From the NCBI RefSeq assembly GCF_900476375.1, contig NZ_UPPP01000056.1, positions 54,636 through 118,635 on the forward strand: 64,000 bases of DNA. Direction: 5' to 3'. The DNA is from Allolucifera butyrica (lineage in GTDB: Bacteria; Bacillota; Negativicutes; Sporomusales; UPPP01). Position 1 is the first letter of the stretch. Every line of letters begins with the position of its first letter. Positions 54,338 to 63,789 of the stretch are shown here, one piece after another. A program made the position numbers and the translations under genes. The notes below the pieces were generated by a model. The model ran no database searches, was not told where the DNA came from, and saw nothing but the letters and a program-made list of their open reading frames with translations.

Positions 54338-55465
54338 CTATCTAAAAAATTCAATGATTGTTTCAATGATCTTGTTCAAATCTTCGCTATCCATCGAATA
54401 ATACAATGGCAATCGCACCAACCGTTCACTTTCCCGCGTCGTATAGCGGTCATTGCCGGAAAAGCGGGATACATTGACAGCGCCGGGCGCTGAGTGTAAC
54501 GGAATGTAATGAAAAACACTCATCACCCCCTTCTCGCTTAACGCCTTAATAAATGACGTTCTTTCTTCTAAATTCTTTACTTTTATATAAAACATGTGGG
54601 CATTGTGCCCGCACTCTGCGGGAATTACCGGCGTCTCCACCCGCTTATCCTGTACTAAAACAGATAGTCTTTTTTGGTATTCATTCCAGCTATTCATCCG
54701 GTCTTGATAAATGGCGTCTATCGCCTCTAACTGAGCATATAAATAGGCGGCGTTCAGTTCGCTGGGAAGATAGGAAGAGCCAATATCAACCCAAGTATAT
54801 TTGTCGACTTGGCCCCGAAAAAACTTTGTACGGTTTGTACCCTTTTCCCGGATAATTTCCGCCCGTTCAATCAATCTATCATCATTTACGGCTAAGGCGC
54901 CGCCTTCACCGCAGCTTATATTCTTCGTTTCATGAAAACTAAAACAGCCTAAATGGCCGATTGTCCCTAAATTTTCCCCTTTATACTTACTAAAAAAACC
55001 TTGCGCAGCGTCTTCAACAACCAATAGGTTATATTGAGCAGCGATCTTCATAATCCGGTCCATATCACAGGCAACCCCGGCATAATGCACCGGTACAATC
55101 ACCTTGGTTTTGGGGGTTATAGCCTGTTCAATCAACGTTTCATCAATATTCATCGTATCCGGCCGGATATCAACAAAAACAATTTTTGCCCCACGCAATA
55201 CAAAGGCATTGGCAGTAGAAACAAAGGTATACGACGGCATGATCACTTCATCGCCTGGTTGTATATCACATAATATCGCCGCCATTTCAAGCGCATGGGT
55301 GCAGGAGGTGGTAAGCAACAGCTTGGAGCATGGCAAATTTTCCTGCATCCATAAATGACACTTTTGGGTAAACGGTCCATCCCCGGATAATTTCCGATTT
55401 TCTAATACTTGCGCCAAGTAACTTAACTCAGTTCCGTATAACGGCGGCCGGTTAAAATTAATCAT
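54338..55465 (-). CDS. wecE: TDP-4-amino-4,6-dideoxygalactose transaminase (WecE/RffA family)
   Basis: A 375-aa DegT-family aminotransferase. Family hallmarks are NRPPLYGTELSYLAQVL, TTSCTHALEMAAIL, DEVIMPSYTFVSTANAFVLRGA and the PLP lysine in FHETKNISCGEGGAL. WecE makes TDP-Fuc4N from TDP-4-keto-6-deoxyglucose. The coupled WecD-like gene (4-bp overlap) supports a TDP-4-acylamino sugar. No rmlA or rmlB is in this window, so the TDP-keto sugar must come from elsewhere. Confidence 0.9.
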   Translation of the reverse strand: MINFNRPPLYGTELSYLAQVLENRKLSGDGPFTQKCHLWMQENLPCSKLLLTTSCTHALEMAAILCDIQPGDEVIMPSYTFVSTANAFVLRGAKIVFVDIRPDTMNIDETLIEQAITPKTKVIVPVHYAGVACDMDRIMKIAAQYNLLVVEDAAQGFFSKYKGENLGTIGHLGCFSFHETKNISCGEGGALAVNDDRLIERAEIIREKGTNRTKFFRGQVDKYTWVDIGSSYLPSELNAAYLYAQLEAIDAIYQDRMNSWNEYQKRLSVLVQDKRVETPVIPAECGHNAHMFYIKVKNLEERTSFIKALSEKGVMSVFHYIPLHSAPGAVNVSRFSGNDRYTTRESERLVRLPLYYSMDSEDLNKIIETIIEFFR

Positions 55466-56163
55466 TTTTCTGCTCCCAACTCTTCATTTAATACACCATA
55501 AGAAATTTTATGATAAACATCTAAAGGGTTTCTAAAATGGAACCCGAGTGAAGAATATAAATTAAGGATTGCCATATTCGCTGCCGATATCGAACTGCTA
55601 ATCTCATCATGGCCATCAAGAAATAATTGCTGGCAAGCCATACTCCAGAAATACTTAGCCAAACCTTTACCCCGAACTTCTGACTTTAATGCATGTAATA
55701 CAATTTTATTTTTACAACAGCCGAAAAAGCCGGCTAACTCGTCATTTAAAAACAAACCCCAAACATTACCGGATTCATAGAGTGAGTTTAGCCAATTATC
55801 ATACCGCAAATCCGCCAGTTCCCGGTCAATGTTAAAATCCCGGTGGAATCGTCCATGTGAAAAGGCGCCGTGAGCAATTTTCATAAGTTCTTGCCTGTTC
55901 ACTTCCCGCGTAATAAAAATATGATCATGACTTAACTTGACAAGTTGATCCTGCGAACAATGGGGTTCTATTAACGTGTCGCAATAATAAAATCCATAAT
56001 TATGAAGTAATTTTTTGCAAGACAGTGGATCTACCTTTATGGTAAAATGCCCTGTTGTCAAACAAGCTTCCCGTAAAGCCCTCTCAGATAAGGCAGTAAT
56101 CTCAAACGTATTGATTCCAAACACCGTTGCATCCCATGGAGTAGCGATAAAATTCTCATGCAT
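55462..56163 (-). CDS. GNAT acyltransferase, WecD-like
   Basis: A 233-aa GNAT protein. It begins with an ATPWDATVFGINTFEITAL segment like the N-terminal half of WecD (TDP-fucosamine acetyltransferase). The acetyl-CoA site is near residue 165 (LKSEVRGKGLAKYFW, an RGKG form of the Q/RxxGxG/A motif). It should acylate the amine made by the WecE-like enzyme. AGGGGAG precedes the ATG by 7 bases. Confidence 0.8.
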   Translation of the reverse strand: MHENFIATPWDATVFGINTFEITALSERALREACLTTGHFTIKVDPLSCKKLLHNYGFYYCDTLIEPHCSQDQLVKLSHDHIFITREVNRQELMKIAHGAFSHGRFHRDFNIDRELADLRYDNWLNSLYESGNVWGLFLNDELAGFFGCCKNKIVLHALKSEVRGKGLAKYFWSMACQQLFLDGHDEISSSISAANMAILNLYSSLGFHFRNPLDVYHKISYGVLNEELGAEK

Positions 56164-56211
56164 GGTTTTTCTCCCCTGACTATTGGCAAACTAAATAAAG
56201 ATTAAAAACGA

Positions 56212-57756
56212 TTATTGGAATAAATCAGAACTGTATATAGTAGTCAATATTTTCTCCATTACGCCGTCGGTATCAGAAATTGCCGCAGCCCGAGCCTTCG
56301 CCGCCTGCTTTTCTGTCTCCCTGAATTCCGGCTTTTGCCGCCATTTAGCAATAAATTTTTCAATATCAGTGAAGCTATGAATATGATATCGTTGCCCGGC
56401 AGTGTAAGATACGTCCCCAAACGGAAAGGTAAAAACGGGTAAGCCTCGGCTTAATGCTTCCGCTGCAGAAGAGCCGCCTCCCAAGCGCGGTGGATTTAAA
56501 TAGGCATCACAACAATCATATACTGACGCCAGGTCTTTTCTATACATTAAATAATTCGTTTGCTGCTGAAACGTAATAAACTGAACATTAAATCGGGGAA
56601 AATTGTCAAATTTCCCAATAAAGCTTATAAATGTTTCCGGATTGCGGGCTAAAAATTCATGGATTTGCTGTGCATAGTCCATAGTGATCTCACTATCCAA
56701 TCGATTGCCGACAACAACCACTGCAAAATTGTCCTCCGGTATTCCCAGTTCTTGTCTGGTACACAATGAAACCGGCGGCTCAAATTGGTAAGTATACTCC
56801 GTCTCAATAATTTGTTTTCTGTCGATGCCACATTTTTTTAAGAAGTCTTTATCTTGTTCCCCCAATTCCCGGGGCAGAAGATGAAAGGTTCCTTCCGTCA
56901 CGGGCAATTCAAAGCTATTGGCCAAAGTGGCCACGGGAACCATACTGCTGCATAAGTCGGCCGTGATATTAGGAGCCCCGATGCTAAAAATAAATTCCGG
57001 TTTATTACTCGCTATAAATTCAAGAATCTTAGCCATCTCCTGCTCATTCGGCATTATATCCCGGCATTGATACAATGGAAATTGGGTAGTTATTTCGTTA
57101 AACTTTTCAACAAGAGTTGCTATCGACGGGTCGAAAACCGGCAGTAATGCAGCACGCGGCAATTCAGCCGTATTAATAATATAAACCTCTTTTCCCAGTT
57201 TCTTTAATGCACGATACCGGTCAATTACTGTTCGCGTAGGCCCATGACCGATATTTAAAAGTTGATTGGCCATTAGAACAATCAGATTCCGATTTCTCTC
57301 TGTTGCCGGAATCCATTGTTTATTATCTGCCAGCCGCCTTTTAAAACCCTGAAATATATGCTTATAAAACATATATAACTCAAGTTTAACTGTAGCCGAC
57401 AACAATGCCGGTTTAACAAATGTCTTATGAATCAATTGCCAGTAAATGAAATATTTCTGCTGCAGTGTTCGTTCCGGACTAAGCGCCAACGTTATTAATT
57501 GGTGCAAATACTTTTCTTGTTCAGTAATTTCTAAAAGGCAAGATGAATGGTATATAGATAACTGTGGTTCATCTGTTTCTAATACCTCTTCTAAAAAATC
57601 AACACACTTTTTTTGTTGTTCACAATCTAAGCCTTTATATATTGCTTTGATTTTCTTAAAATTACTATGAGACAACGCAACGATCTTCCCAATGGACAGT
57701 TCGTTGTTAGTATAAAGACTGCATATCTCTTGCATTTCCCGGATAATGGCCTGCAA
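56212..57756 (-). CDS. GT-B glycosyltransferase-like protein, paralogue of the next gene
   Basis: A 514-aa protein without signal peptide. The first 150 residues are helical; from about residue 160 it shares blocks with the 777-aa neighbour: LLNIGHGPTRTVIDRY, GKEVYIINTAELPR, EFIFSIGAPNITADLCS, VVVGNRLDSEITMDY and AYLNPPRLGGGSSAAEAL, the latter resembling the donor-phosphate loop of GT-B transferases. TTG start at 57756 with AGGGGG 9 bases upstream. Donor and acceptor are unknown. The location suggests protein or glycan glycosylation. Confidence 0.75.
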   Translation of the reverse strand: MQAIIREMQEICSLYTNNELSIGKIVALSHSNFKKIKAIYKGLDCEQQKKCVDFLEEVLETDEPQLSIYHSSCLLEITEQEKYLHQLITLALSPERTLQQKYFIYWQLIHKTFVKPALLSATVKLELYMFYKHIFQGFKRRLADNKQWIPATERNRNLIVLMANQLLNIGHGPTRTVIDRYRALKKLGKEVYIINTAELPRAALLPVFDPSIATLVEKFNEITTQFPLYQCRDIMPNEQEMAKILEFIASNKPEFIFSIGAPNITADLCSSMVPVATLANSFELPVTEGTFHLLPRELGEQDKDFLKKCGIDRKQIIETEYTYQFEPPVSLCTRQELGIPEDNFAVVVVGNRLDSEITMDYAQQIHEFLARNPETFISFIGKFDNFPRFNVQFITFQQQTNYLMYRKDLASVYDCCDAYLNPPRLGGGSSAAEALSRGLPVFTFPFGDVSYTAGQRYHIHSFTDIEKFIAKWRQKPEFRETEKQAAKARAAAISDTDGVMEKILTTIYSSDLFQ

Positions 57757-57791
57757 AATTGCAATCCCCCTTCTTTAGGCAAATCAGTGAA

Positions 57792-60125
57792 TTAAAATTC
57801 ATGCTTACAAAAGTATTTTTCCATATTTACTAAGACCTCTTGCATCATCCCGGCAGTGTCAAACAGTTTCCTGCCAAGACATTTCGCCTGCTTTTTTTGA
57901 TCCAGATAAAAATCTGGATCATGAATGCATTTTTTCAGGAAGATTATGATATCGTCGGTAGTATCAAAAGACTGTTTCAACCATAGCTGGTAATAAACGT
58001 CGCCATAGGCTTGCGTAATAACAGGCAGCCCATCCAGCATGGCTTCCGCACCGGATGTGGCCCCGCCTTGCCGTTTTGGATTTAGGTATGCGTTACAAAG
58101 AGGGTAAATCGATTGAATATCGCCGCGATACCCTAGACAAACGGATTTTTGCCGCAATATTCTATGTTGCTCAGCCATTCTGTCATAATTTTGATATCCG
58201 CCAATAAATAAAAGATATACTTCCGGAATCTCCTGTACGATTTGCTCAAGCTGAGCAATAAAATCCGGGGTTACCTCCAAATCCAAACGGTTTCCGACCA
58301 CACATAGAATAAATGCATCTTGCGGCAGCTTCAAATCGCGTCTCGATAGGCGTTTCTTTTCCTTCTTCATAAAAGTATAATGTATGGAGAAAACCCGTTC
58401 CTCCGGTATCCCAAAAGCCTGAAAAATTTGCCGGTCGCTGGGCAAAAATTTTCTTGGAACAGCCCAACAGTCCTTAGGATACATCGGCAGAACTCCACCA
58501 CACGGGATGGCAACAACTGTTGTAAAATAACTGCATATGTCTGCGGTTAATGTGGCATCGCCAACAGAAATAACAAGCTCCGGATTAAACTCATTTACTA
58601 AATCAATAATCTTCTGGATATCTTGTAAATTAGGCATATTCAATTTTGATTGATAAAAAGGATACCTTTCATTTTCAAAATCTATAGTGTTATTATTGCT
58701 ATATTCCTTTATAAAATCGGCATTAAACCAATCATAAAAAGCTAATGCAGTTTGCTTTATATAATCAGCGGAATTAATAATAAAAACCTCTTTACCGATT
58801 TTTTTTAGATTACGGCTATAGTCAAATGCATTTCGTGTAGGTGCATGTCCAATTTTCAATAGCTGGCTGGTAATTAAAACAATCCGGTTTTTATTCCGAA
58901 AATGTATCGGTTTAGGACTACTTGGCAAATGAACCTGGGCAGCAATCCCATCCACATAAGATTGATAATAGCGTCTAAAAATGATTATCTCATCAATATT
59001 AAACGTTAATTTATCACTAAACAATAGATTTTTTATATTCCAAAAAATGGAGGCTTTTTGCTGACAGTCTAACTGTTGAATAATTTCATTTTCCATCATC
59101 CGGAGAATATATTTTTTCTCCCGCGTAATTTCATAGGCTAAAGACAACAGCGAGATCTGGCATTGTGGCGAAACGCAGGAAAGTAATTTATGAATATACT
59201 CTATCGCCCTATTTTTAGAGGATGGCTCCAATAGCGCATAAGCTTTAACAGCCCGGTTTAATAATTCACGTATTACAGATAAATTTTTTATATGATAGGC
59301 AAACGGAATCAGGCTAATTGCCGCAATATCCCCCGGCAAGGCATATTCTAAAGACATTAGACAGCCTTGACATGGTGATGGAAAGTAGGAAAATAACTTT
59401 TGTGTAAATTCCAATGCATTTTTTTTAAGGGATGATTCCAATAACAGATAGGATTCCATAGCATAATTTAATAAATCATACAGTACCACCGGATTTTTTA
59501 TATTATAGTAAAAAAATGGCACGAGAATTAATGCCGAAATTCCTACGGGTAGACTATATTTATCATTAACATGACAGACTAGGGCTTGAAAAAAATTATT
59601 TTCAATGATATCATCCAGATTTTCTGACGGACGGACATACGACACGGATTCTGCCACTCCTAGTTGGTAAGGACAGATGAATAGAATATAATTCACCAGC
59701 AGGGATATAACATGTTTCCAGTCATCGAAAACAATCTGAATCGCTTTAAGCCCAGGGGTATGTTCCAGACCGGTAAAATCATTCAAACCAAGAATCTTCT
59801 CCCGATCATTTATTACCAAGGTTTCTCCGGCTTCAACCGCCGCCTCAACATACAATATATAATTGCCGATATTCTCGTTCTGACTATGATACCACGCAAA
59901 TAAAAACGGTTTATTATTGCATAACAGCGAAATGGATTCACAATCTTCATATTGTTGCTGAATGCTCTTTACAGCGGCATCTAGCGTATCAAAGTAAATC
60001 TGGTTTAGGTCCTTTTCTTCGAATAAATGGATTGTGTAGCCTTCTTGCTCAAGTTTGTCCAGGAACGCCGAAAAACGATTACGGTCCTTAATTCCGCCAA
60101 CGAGTGCCAGCAAGATTTTAGGCAT
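57792..60125 (-). CDS. large GT-B glycosyltransferase-like protein with internal repeat
   Basis: A 777-aa protein. The C-terminal half (from about residue 420) is paralogous to the 514-aa neighbour (LLKIGHAPTRNAFDYSRNLK, VVGNRLDLEVTPDF, AYLNPKRQGGATSGAEAM). The N-terminal 190 residues are unique. Residues about 196-335 hold two copies of a 68-residue helical unit (YNIKNPVVLYDLLNYAMESY and YHIKNLSVIRELLNRAVKAY mark the same position). The ATG at 60125 has AAGGA 8 bases upstream. The function is unknown beyond probable sugar transfer. Confidence 0.73.
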   Translation of the reverse strand: MPKILLALVGGIKDRNRFSAFLDKLEQEGYTIHLFEEKDLNQIYFDTLDAAVKSIQQQYEDCESISLLCNNKPFLFAWYHSQNENIGNYILYVEAAVEAGETLVINDREKILGLNDFTGLEHTPGLKAIQIVFDDWKHVISLLVNYILFICPYQLGVAESVSYVRPSENLDDIIENNFFQALVCHVNDKYSLPVGISALILVPFFYYNIKNPVVLYDLLNYAMESYLLLESSLKKNALEFTQKLFSYFPSPCQGCLMSLEYALPGDIAAISLIPFAYHIKNLSVIRELLNRAVKAYALLEPSSKNRAIEYIHKLLSCVSPQCQISLLSLAYEITREKKYILRMMENEIIQQLDCQQKASIFWNIKNLLFSDKLTFNIDEIIIFRRYYQSYVDGIAAQVHLPSSPKPIHFRNKNRIVLITSQLLKIGHAPTRNAFDYSRNLKKIGKEVFIINSADYIKQTALAFYDWFNADFIKEYSNNNTIDFENERYPFYQSKLNMPNLQDIQKIIDLVNEFNPELVISVGDATLTADICSYFTTVVAIPCGGVLPMYPKDCWAVPRKFLPSDRQIFQAFGIPEERVFSIHYTFMKKEKKRLSRRDLKLPQDAFILCVVGNRLDLEVTPDFIAQLEQIVQEIPEVYLLFIGGYQNYDRMAEQHRILRQKSVCLGYRGDIQSIYPLCNAYLNPKRQGGATSGAEAMLDGLPVITQAYGDVYYQLWLKQSFDTTDDIIIFLKKCIHDPDFYLDQKKQAKCLGRKLFDTAGMMQEVLVNMEKYFCKHEF

Positions 60126-60151
60126 CAATATCATCCTTTTATTTATTAATT

Positions 60152-61165
60152 CTACAAATTATAGATTTCTGCTTTATAATGTACTAAATTTTCTTTTTTG
60201 GTAAACCAGGCTACCGTATCGAGCAGTCCTTTTTTCAAACCATCCTTGCCGCCATACAACGGTTCCCAGGTTAGAAGCTTTCTTGCTTTCGTATTATCGG
60301 CCCACAAACGCTCCACTTCACTTTTGACCGGACGCAGTCTTATCTCGTCGGTTACAATCTCAATGTCTGCTCCCATGACTTCCGCAATCAGTTTCACCGT
60401 TTCACCGATGGATATTTCGTAGTTGCTGCCAATATTAATTACTTCACCTATCGCGGTCTCGGACTCCGCCGCCGCGATAAATCCCCGTACTGTGTCCACT
60501 ACATAATTAAAATCCCTTGTCGGATGTAAGGCCCCCAGTTTAATTTTCCGCTTGCCACTGGCAATCTGAGTAATCACAGTAGGAATCACGGCGCGTGCTG
60601 ATTGGCGTGGACCATAGGTGTTAAACGGACGGATAATCGTCACCGGCGTGCCAAAAGCATAATGGAACGACATAGCCAGTTGGTCGGCACCAATTTTCGT
60701 TGCCGAATAGGGAGACTGTCCCTGTAAGGGATGCTCTTCCGTAATGGGCACAAATCGAGCCGTTCCATAGACCTCACTGGTAGAAGTATGCACAATTTTT
60801 TCCACATTGAGTTCCCGTGCTGCTTGCAAAATATTCAATGTTCCTTTTACATTCGTATCCACATAAGTATCCGGCGAATGATAGGAGTACGGTATGGCAA
60901 TCAAAGCTGCCAGGTGCAATACGGTATTGCAGCCTTGCATGGCCGTTTTCACGCCATGTGGATCGCGTATATCGCCGGTAAAGACCTCAAGGCTGTTTTT
61001 AATGTCTTGCGGCAATGTATCCAGCCATCCCCAGGAATTAAAAGAATTATATAAAACAAATGCCTTTACTGAATATCCCCGGCGTACTAACGCCTCCGTG
61101 AGATGCGACCCGATAAACCCGTCCGCACCAGTCACTAATATTTTTTTCCCGCTTGCTTTCATCAT
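60152..61165 (-). CDS. legB: NDP-GlcNAc 4,6-dehydratase LegB (retaining)
   Basis: A 337-aa extended SDR that makes the 4-keto-6-deoxy sugar for legionaminic acid. It shows ILVTGADGFIGSHLTEAL, HLAALIAIPYSYHSP, TSTSEVYGTARFVPITE with YSATK as the YxxxK site, and FNTYGPRQSARAVIPT. These are the LegB motifs and differ from PseB. Two ATGs in tandem (61165, 61162) follow AAGGA; the second has better spacing. It lies 7 kb upstream of legC in transcription order, at the flagellar end of the island. Confidence 0.92.
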   Translation of the reverse strand: MMKASGKKILVTGADGFIGSHLTEALVRRGYSVKAFVLYNSFNSWGWLDTLPQDIKNSLEVFTGDIRDPHGVKTAMQGCNTVLHLAALIAIPYSYHSPDTYVDTNVKGTLNILQAARELNVEKIVHTSTSEVYGTARFVPITEEHPLQGQSPYSATKIGADQLAMSFHYAFGTPVTIIRPFNTYGPRQSARAVIPTVITQIASGKRKIKLGALHPTRDFNYVVDTVRGFIAAAESETAIGEVINIGSNYEISIGETVKLIAEVMGADIEIVTDEIRLRPVKSEVERLWADNTKARKLLTWEPLYGGKDGLKKGLLDTVAWFTKKENLVHYKAEIYNL

Positions 61166-61206
61166 AAATCCTTTCCTTTAGGCTAACCGCTAAAGTTAAA
61201 CTCCGG

Positions 61207-61539
61207 CTAAAATCGGTATGTCGACTGAAGACGCATTTTATTATGGTTGGATACCATGTGTTCACGGGTCTTTACGGAACGTGCCTCCAAAATACGGCAG
61301 CATTGCTGATTATTGGCCTGTATTTCCGTCAGCAAAAATCTTAACTCTTCAATTATGGACTGTTGCCTGTCTACAAGACCCATTCCATCGTGCTGTAAAT
61401 ACTTAGCCACAATTTCGGTCTGAATCAATAAATCGTTAAAAATCGTCACGTCTTCATTTTCCAGTGCAATCAAACGTTTTTGTGAAAGACGATGCAGATT
61501 CCGGCAATGTGTTAAGATCAGTTCCTCGTTCCGGTTCAC
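61207..61539 (-). CDS. fliT: FliT/FlgN-like flagellar export chaperone
   Basis: A 110-aa all-helical protein (EELILTHCRNLHRLSQKRLIALE, then LLTEIQANNQQCCRILEAR), the size and helix pattern of FliT/FlgN chaperones. The GTG at 61539 has AGGGAGG 7 bases upstream. Its position 16 bp after fliS supports FliT, the FliD chaperone. Sequence identity in this family is always low, so the assignment rests on context. Confidence 0.65.
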   Translation of the reverse strand: MNRNEELILTHCRNLHRLSQKRLIALENEDVTIFNDLLIQTEIVAKYLQHDGMGLVDRQQSIIEELRFLLTEIQANNQQCCRILEARSVKTREHMVSNHNKMRLQSTYRF

Positions 61540-61555
61540 CCAAATTCCTCCCTAC

Positions 61556-61939
61556 TTATGATGTTGTCGCAACCGGTTTTTTTAAAATAATGGCATCCCA
61601 GCCTTCTTTTAATGTTGACAATACATCAATAGCGTCCTGAATGAGGGCCGTATCCTTACTGACATTCGCCTGTACCAGCCGCCGGTTGACAAACTGGTAT
61701 AGCTTGCGTAAATTTTGCGCAACCTCGCCGCCGGCTTCCATATTCAGCGTATTATTAAGTTCCGACACAATATTTTGCGCCTTAATTAACGAACGATGCG
61801 CCTGCTCTATATTTTTCGCCGCAATGCTGGCCTGAGCGGTATGCAGGTTTTTCAACGCTCCGTCATACAGCATGATAATAAGCCGCCCCTGGCTCGCTGT
61901 CTCGACTTGCATGCGTTTATAATGGTCATACGGGTTCAT
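61556..61939 (-). CDS. fliS: flagellin export chaperone FliS
   Basis: A 127-aa helical chaperone that binds the C-terminus of flagellin before export. It begins MNPYDHYKRMQVETASQGRLIIMLYDGALKN (first residues), the FliS signature, and ends in a four-helix pattern. The ATG at 61939 with GAGGAGG 6 bases upstream is clearly the start, although the frame is open further upstream. It overlaps the Maf gene by 14 bp, linking flagellin glycosylation and export at translation. Confidence 0.93.
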   Translation of the reverse strand: MNPYDHYKRMQVETASQGRLIIMLYDGALKNLHTAQASIAAKNIEQAHRSLIKAQNIVSELNNTLNMEAGGEVAQNLRKLYQFVNRRLVQANVSKDTALIQDAIDVLSTLKEGWDAIILKKPVATTS

Positions 61940-63785
61940 TTTTTTCCTCCTCATTCTGTTCGATTTCTTTAATACAGACTTCAATAAGTTCTCTAATTAT
62001 CGCAGCCCCTTCCTTAAGAACAACATAATAAACTTTATAATCCTCAATGGCGGCGCGAAAATCGTCATCTCCGGCATAGTCTGCCTGGTAAGTCCGGTAA
62101 AAAACTCCATGTATATCGTAATGATCAAAACACTCGGCAAGAGGACAGATATATTGATCCCGTTCACACCGTTTATATATTTTCCGCACACTACCCAAGT
62201 ATTTCTGCATGAGGGGTATTTGTTGCTTTTTGCAAGCCGTTTCCAGTTGATTCAAACGTTTAATCGCCGTCTTGGCGGCAAGGCCCGCACGCTTAGCATC
62301 CCTCAGTCTCAATTGCAGCCGCTCCGTCAATGGTGCTACAGGCGGTTCAGAGAAAGAATCCTGTGCCTGACGGATAATCGCTTGTACCTCAACCGGCTTA
62401 CGGCAATACTGGTCAATTACATCCCGTAAAGTCATCACTTTAGTTCCGGCAATGTACGCCCCACCCTCAGTGGCATTAATATACTCACGGTCCCCCTTTT
62501 CCCGTATCCAATTTTCAAAGAATATCCGGAATTGATTAAATGTACGGTCGGTAAGCACTTGCCCGCCATCGTTCGCTTTCACATAAAAATAATTTAGATT
62601 TTCCCCCCCAGTATAGACCCTATTTTCCCAATTCGTTCCGGTAGCATGCGAATGACCATCGTGAGCATACGCTAAATCCTGACCGACAAAAACTATGGGA
62701 GCGGCTCCCATCTTATAGGCGGCTACCATTGCGCTGTTGGCTACTGAACCGCCGCTTTCGTTAAACCCTTTATCCTCTACAATACCATCTAACCAACTTG
62801 AAACAACCGTACGTTCCGCCACAAATTCCGGCCCTTTAAATGTCTTCAAGATCATATGATGGGACTGCATATCGGCAATTAACGCAATTTGTTCCGTTAC
62901 AACATTTTTAAAATGTTCGTAATTCAATGGATGCGAATCAATGCTAACCAGAAAGTCCGGCACAATATTATGCTGCTGCAAGGCCTTCGCCGCTGTGCCG
63001 ACTGCAATGATCACTGCTTTTCCCTTTGCCTCCCGCAACAAGGAAATGTTTTGATTTAATGACGGTCCGGCCGATACGATAATCGCTGGAACACCGGTAA
63101 ACTTACCATATAAAGTACGAACACCCGGATGCTTATAATAATCCCATAGATTAAGAATTGCGTTGGATATCATATTGGGGCCATAATGGGTCATGGTAAC
63201 CAGATTAAAAAGCTTTGAATCAACTATAGCCTTCACGGTACGTATTACCTCAAGGTGATGCTCACCGTAAACAGTTTGGTAGCCCGGTAATCCGGCCATT
63301 ACTACTCCAGTATATCGGGCCGTATCATAAAAGATGAAAAACTTATCCCATATTTCCCTGATGGCGCCTCCGACCTGAATATATACCCGGTCGGAACACA
63401 ACACATGACGTAAGTCCCGATTCCGCATAGCCTGACAAAAAACTGCCCGGTCCGGCTCAATAATAAAAAGCGAAACTTTTTCTTCAAACCGCTCAAGCAG
63501 GGCTTCCGCTAAATATCCCAGACCCAATCCATACACGATAATTGCCGTACCGGCTTTAGCCTCCATACCGGCGGCAATTCTGGCAGCTTCCTTGACGGGA
63601 TCAACGGAACTGTGCAAAAAAACCAGCCCGCTCGCCTCTGTTTTTATTCGAATCGTCGGCAGGCCGGAACGACTTGGCAAAATTTCTACATATTGATTGC
63701 TATCGGTAAAAATTTCTTTTTTGTTATACCGCTCCCGATATGCGGACCAATTTTCATTCTCCCATGCATTTTCCAGTACATCCAT
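61926..63785 (-). CDS. Maf-type flagellin nonulosonic acid transferase (DUF115), copy 2
   Basis: A 619-aa motility-associated factor, paralogous along its length to the copy at 43645 (620 aa). Shared blocks include VYGLGLGYLAEALLERFEEK, FIIEPDRAVFCQAM, IIVSAGPSLNQNISLLREAK and FVGQDLAYAHDGHSHATG. The ATG at 63785 (MDVLENAWENENW) matches the start of copy 1 (MDIKPNWWEEENW) and avoids overlap with the upstream gene; an ATG at 63809 is the alternative. It should attach pseudaminic or legionaminic acid to flagellin. Confidence 0.88.
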   Translation of the reverse strand: MDVLENAWENENWSAYRERYNKKEIFTDSNQYVEILPSRSGLPTIRIKTEASGLVFLHSSVDPVKEAARIAAGMEAKAGTAIIVYGLGLGYLAEALLERFEEKVSLFIIEPDRAVFCQAMRNRDLRHVLCSDRVYIQVGGAIREIWDKFFIFYDTARYTGVVMAGLPGYQTVYGEHHLEVIRTVKAIVDSKLFNLVTMTHYGPNMISNAILNLWDYYKHPGVRTLYGKFTGVPAIIVSAGPSLNQNISLLREAKGKAVIIAVGTAAKALQQHNIVPDFLVSIDSHPLNYEHFKNVVTEQIALIADMQSHHMILKTFKGPEFVAERTVVSSWLDGIVEDKGFNESGGSVANSAMVAAYKMGAAPIVFVGQDLAYAHDGHSHATGTNWENRVYTGGENLNYFYVKANDGGQVLTDRTFNQFRIFFENWIREKGDREYINATEGGAYIAGTKVMTLRDVIDQYCRKPVEVQAIIRQAQDSFSEPPVAPLTERLQLRLRDAKRAGLAAKTAIKRLNQLETACKKQQIPLMQKYLGSVRKIYKRCERDQYICPLAECFDHYDIHGVFYRTYQADYAGDDDFRAAIEDYKVYYVVLKEGAAIIRELIEVCIKEIEQNEEEKNEPV

Positions 63786-63789
63786 TAAG

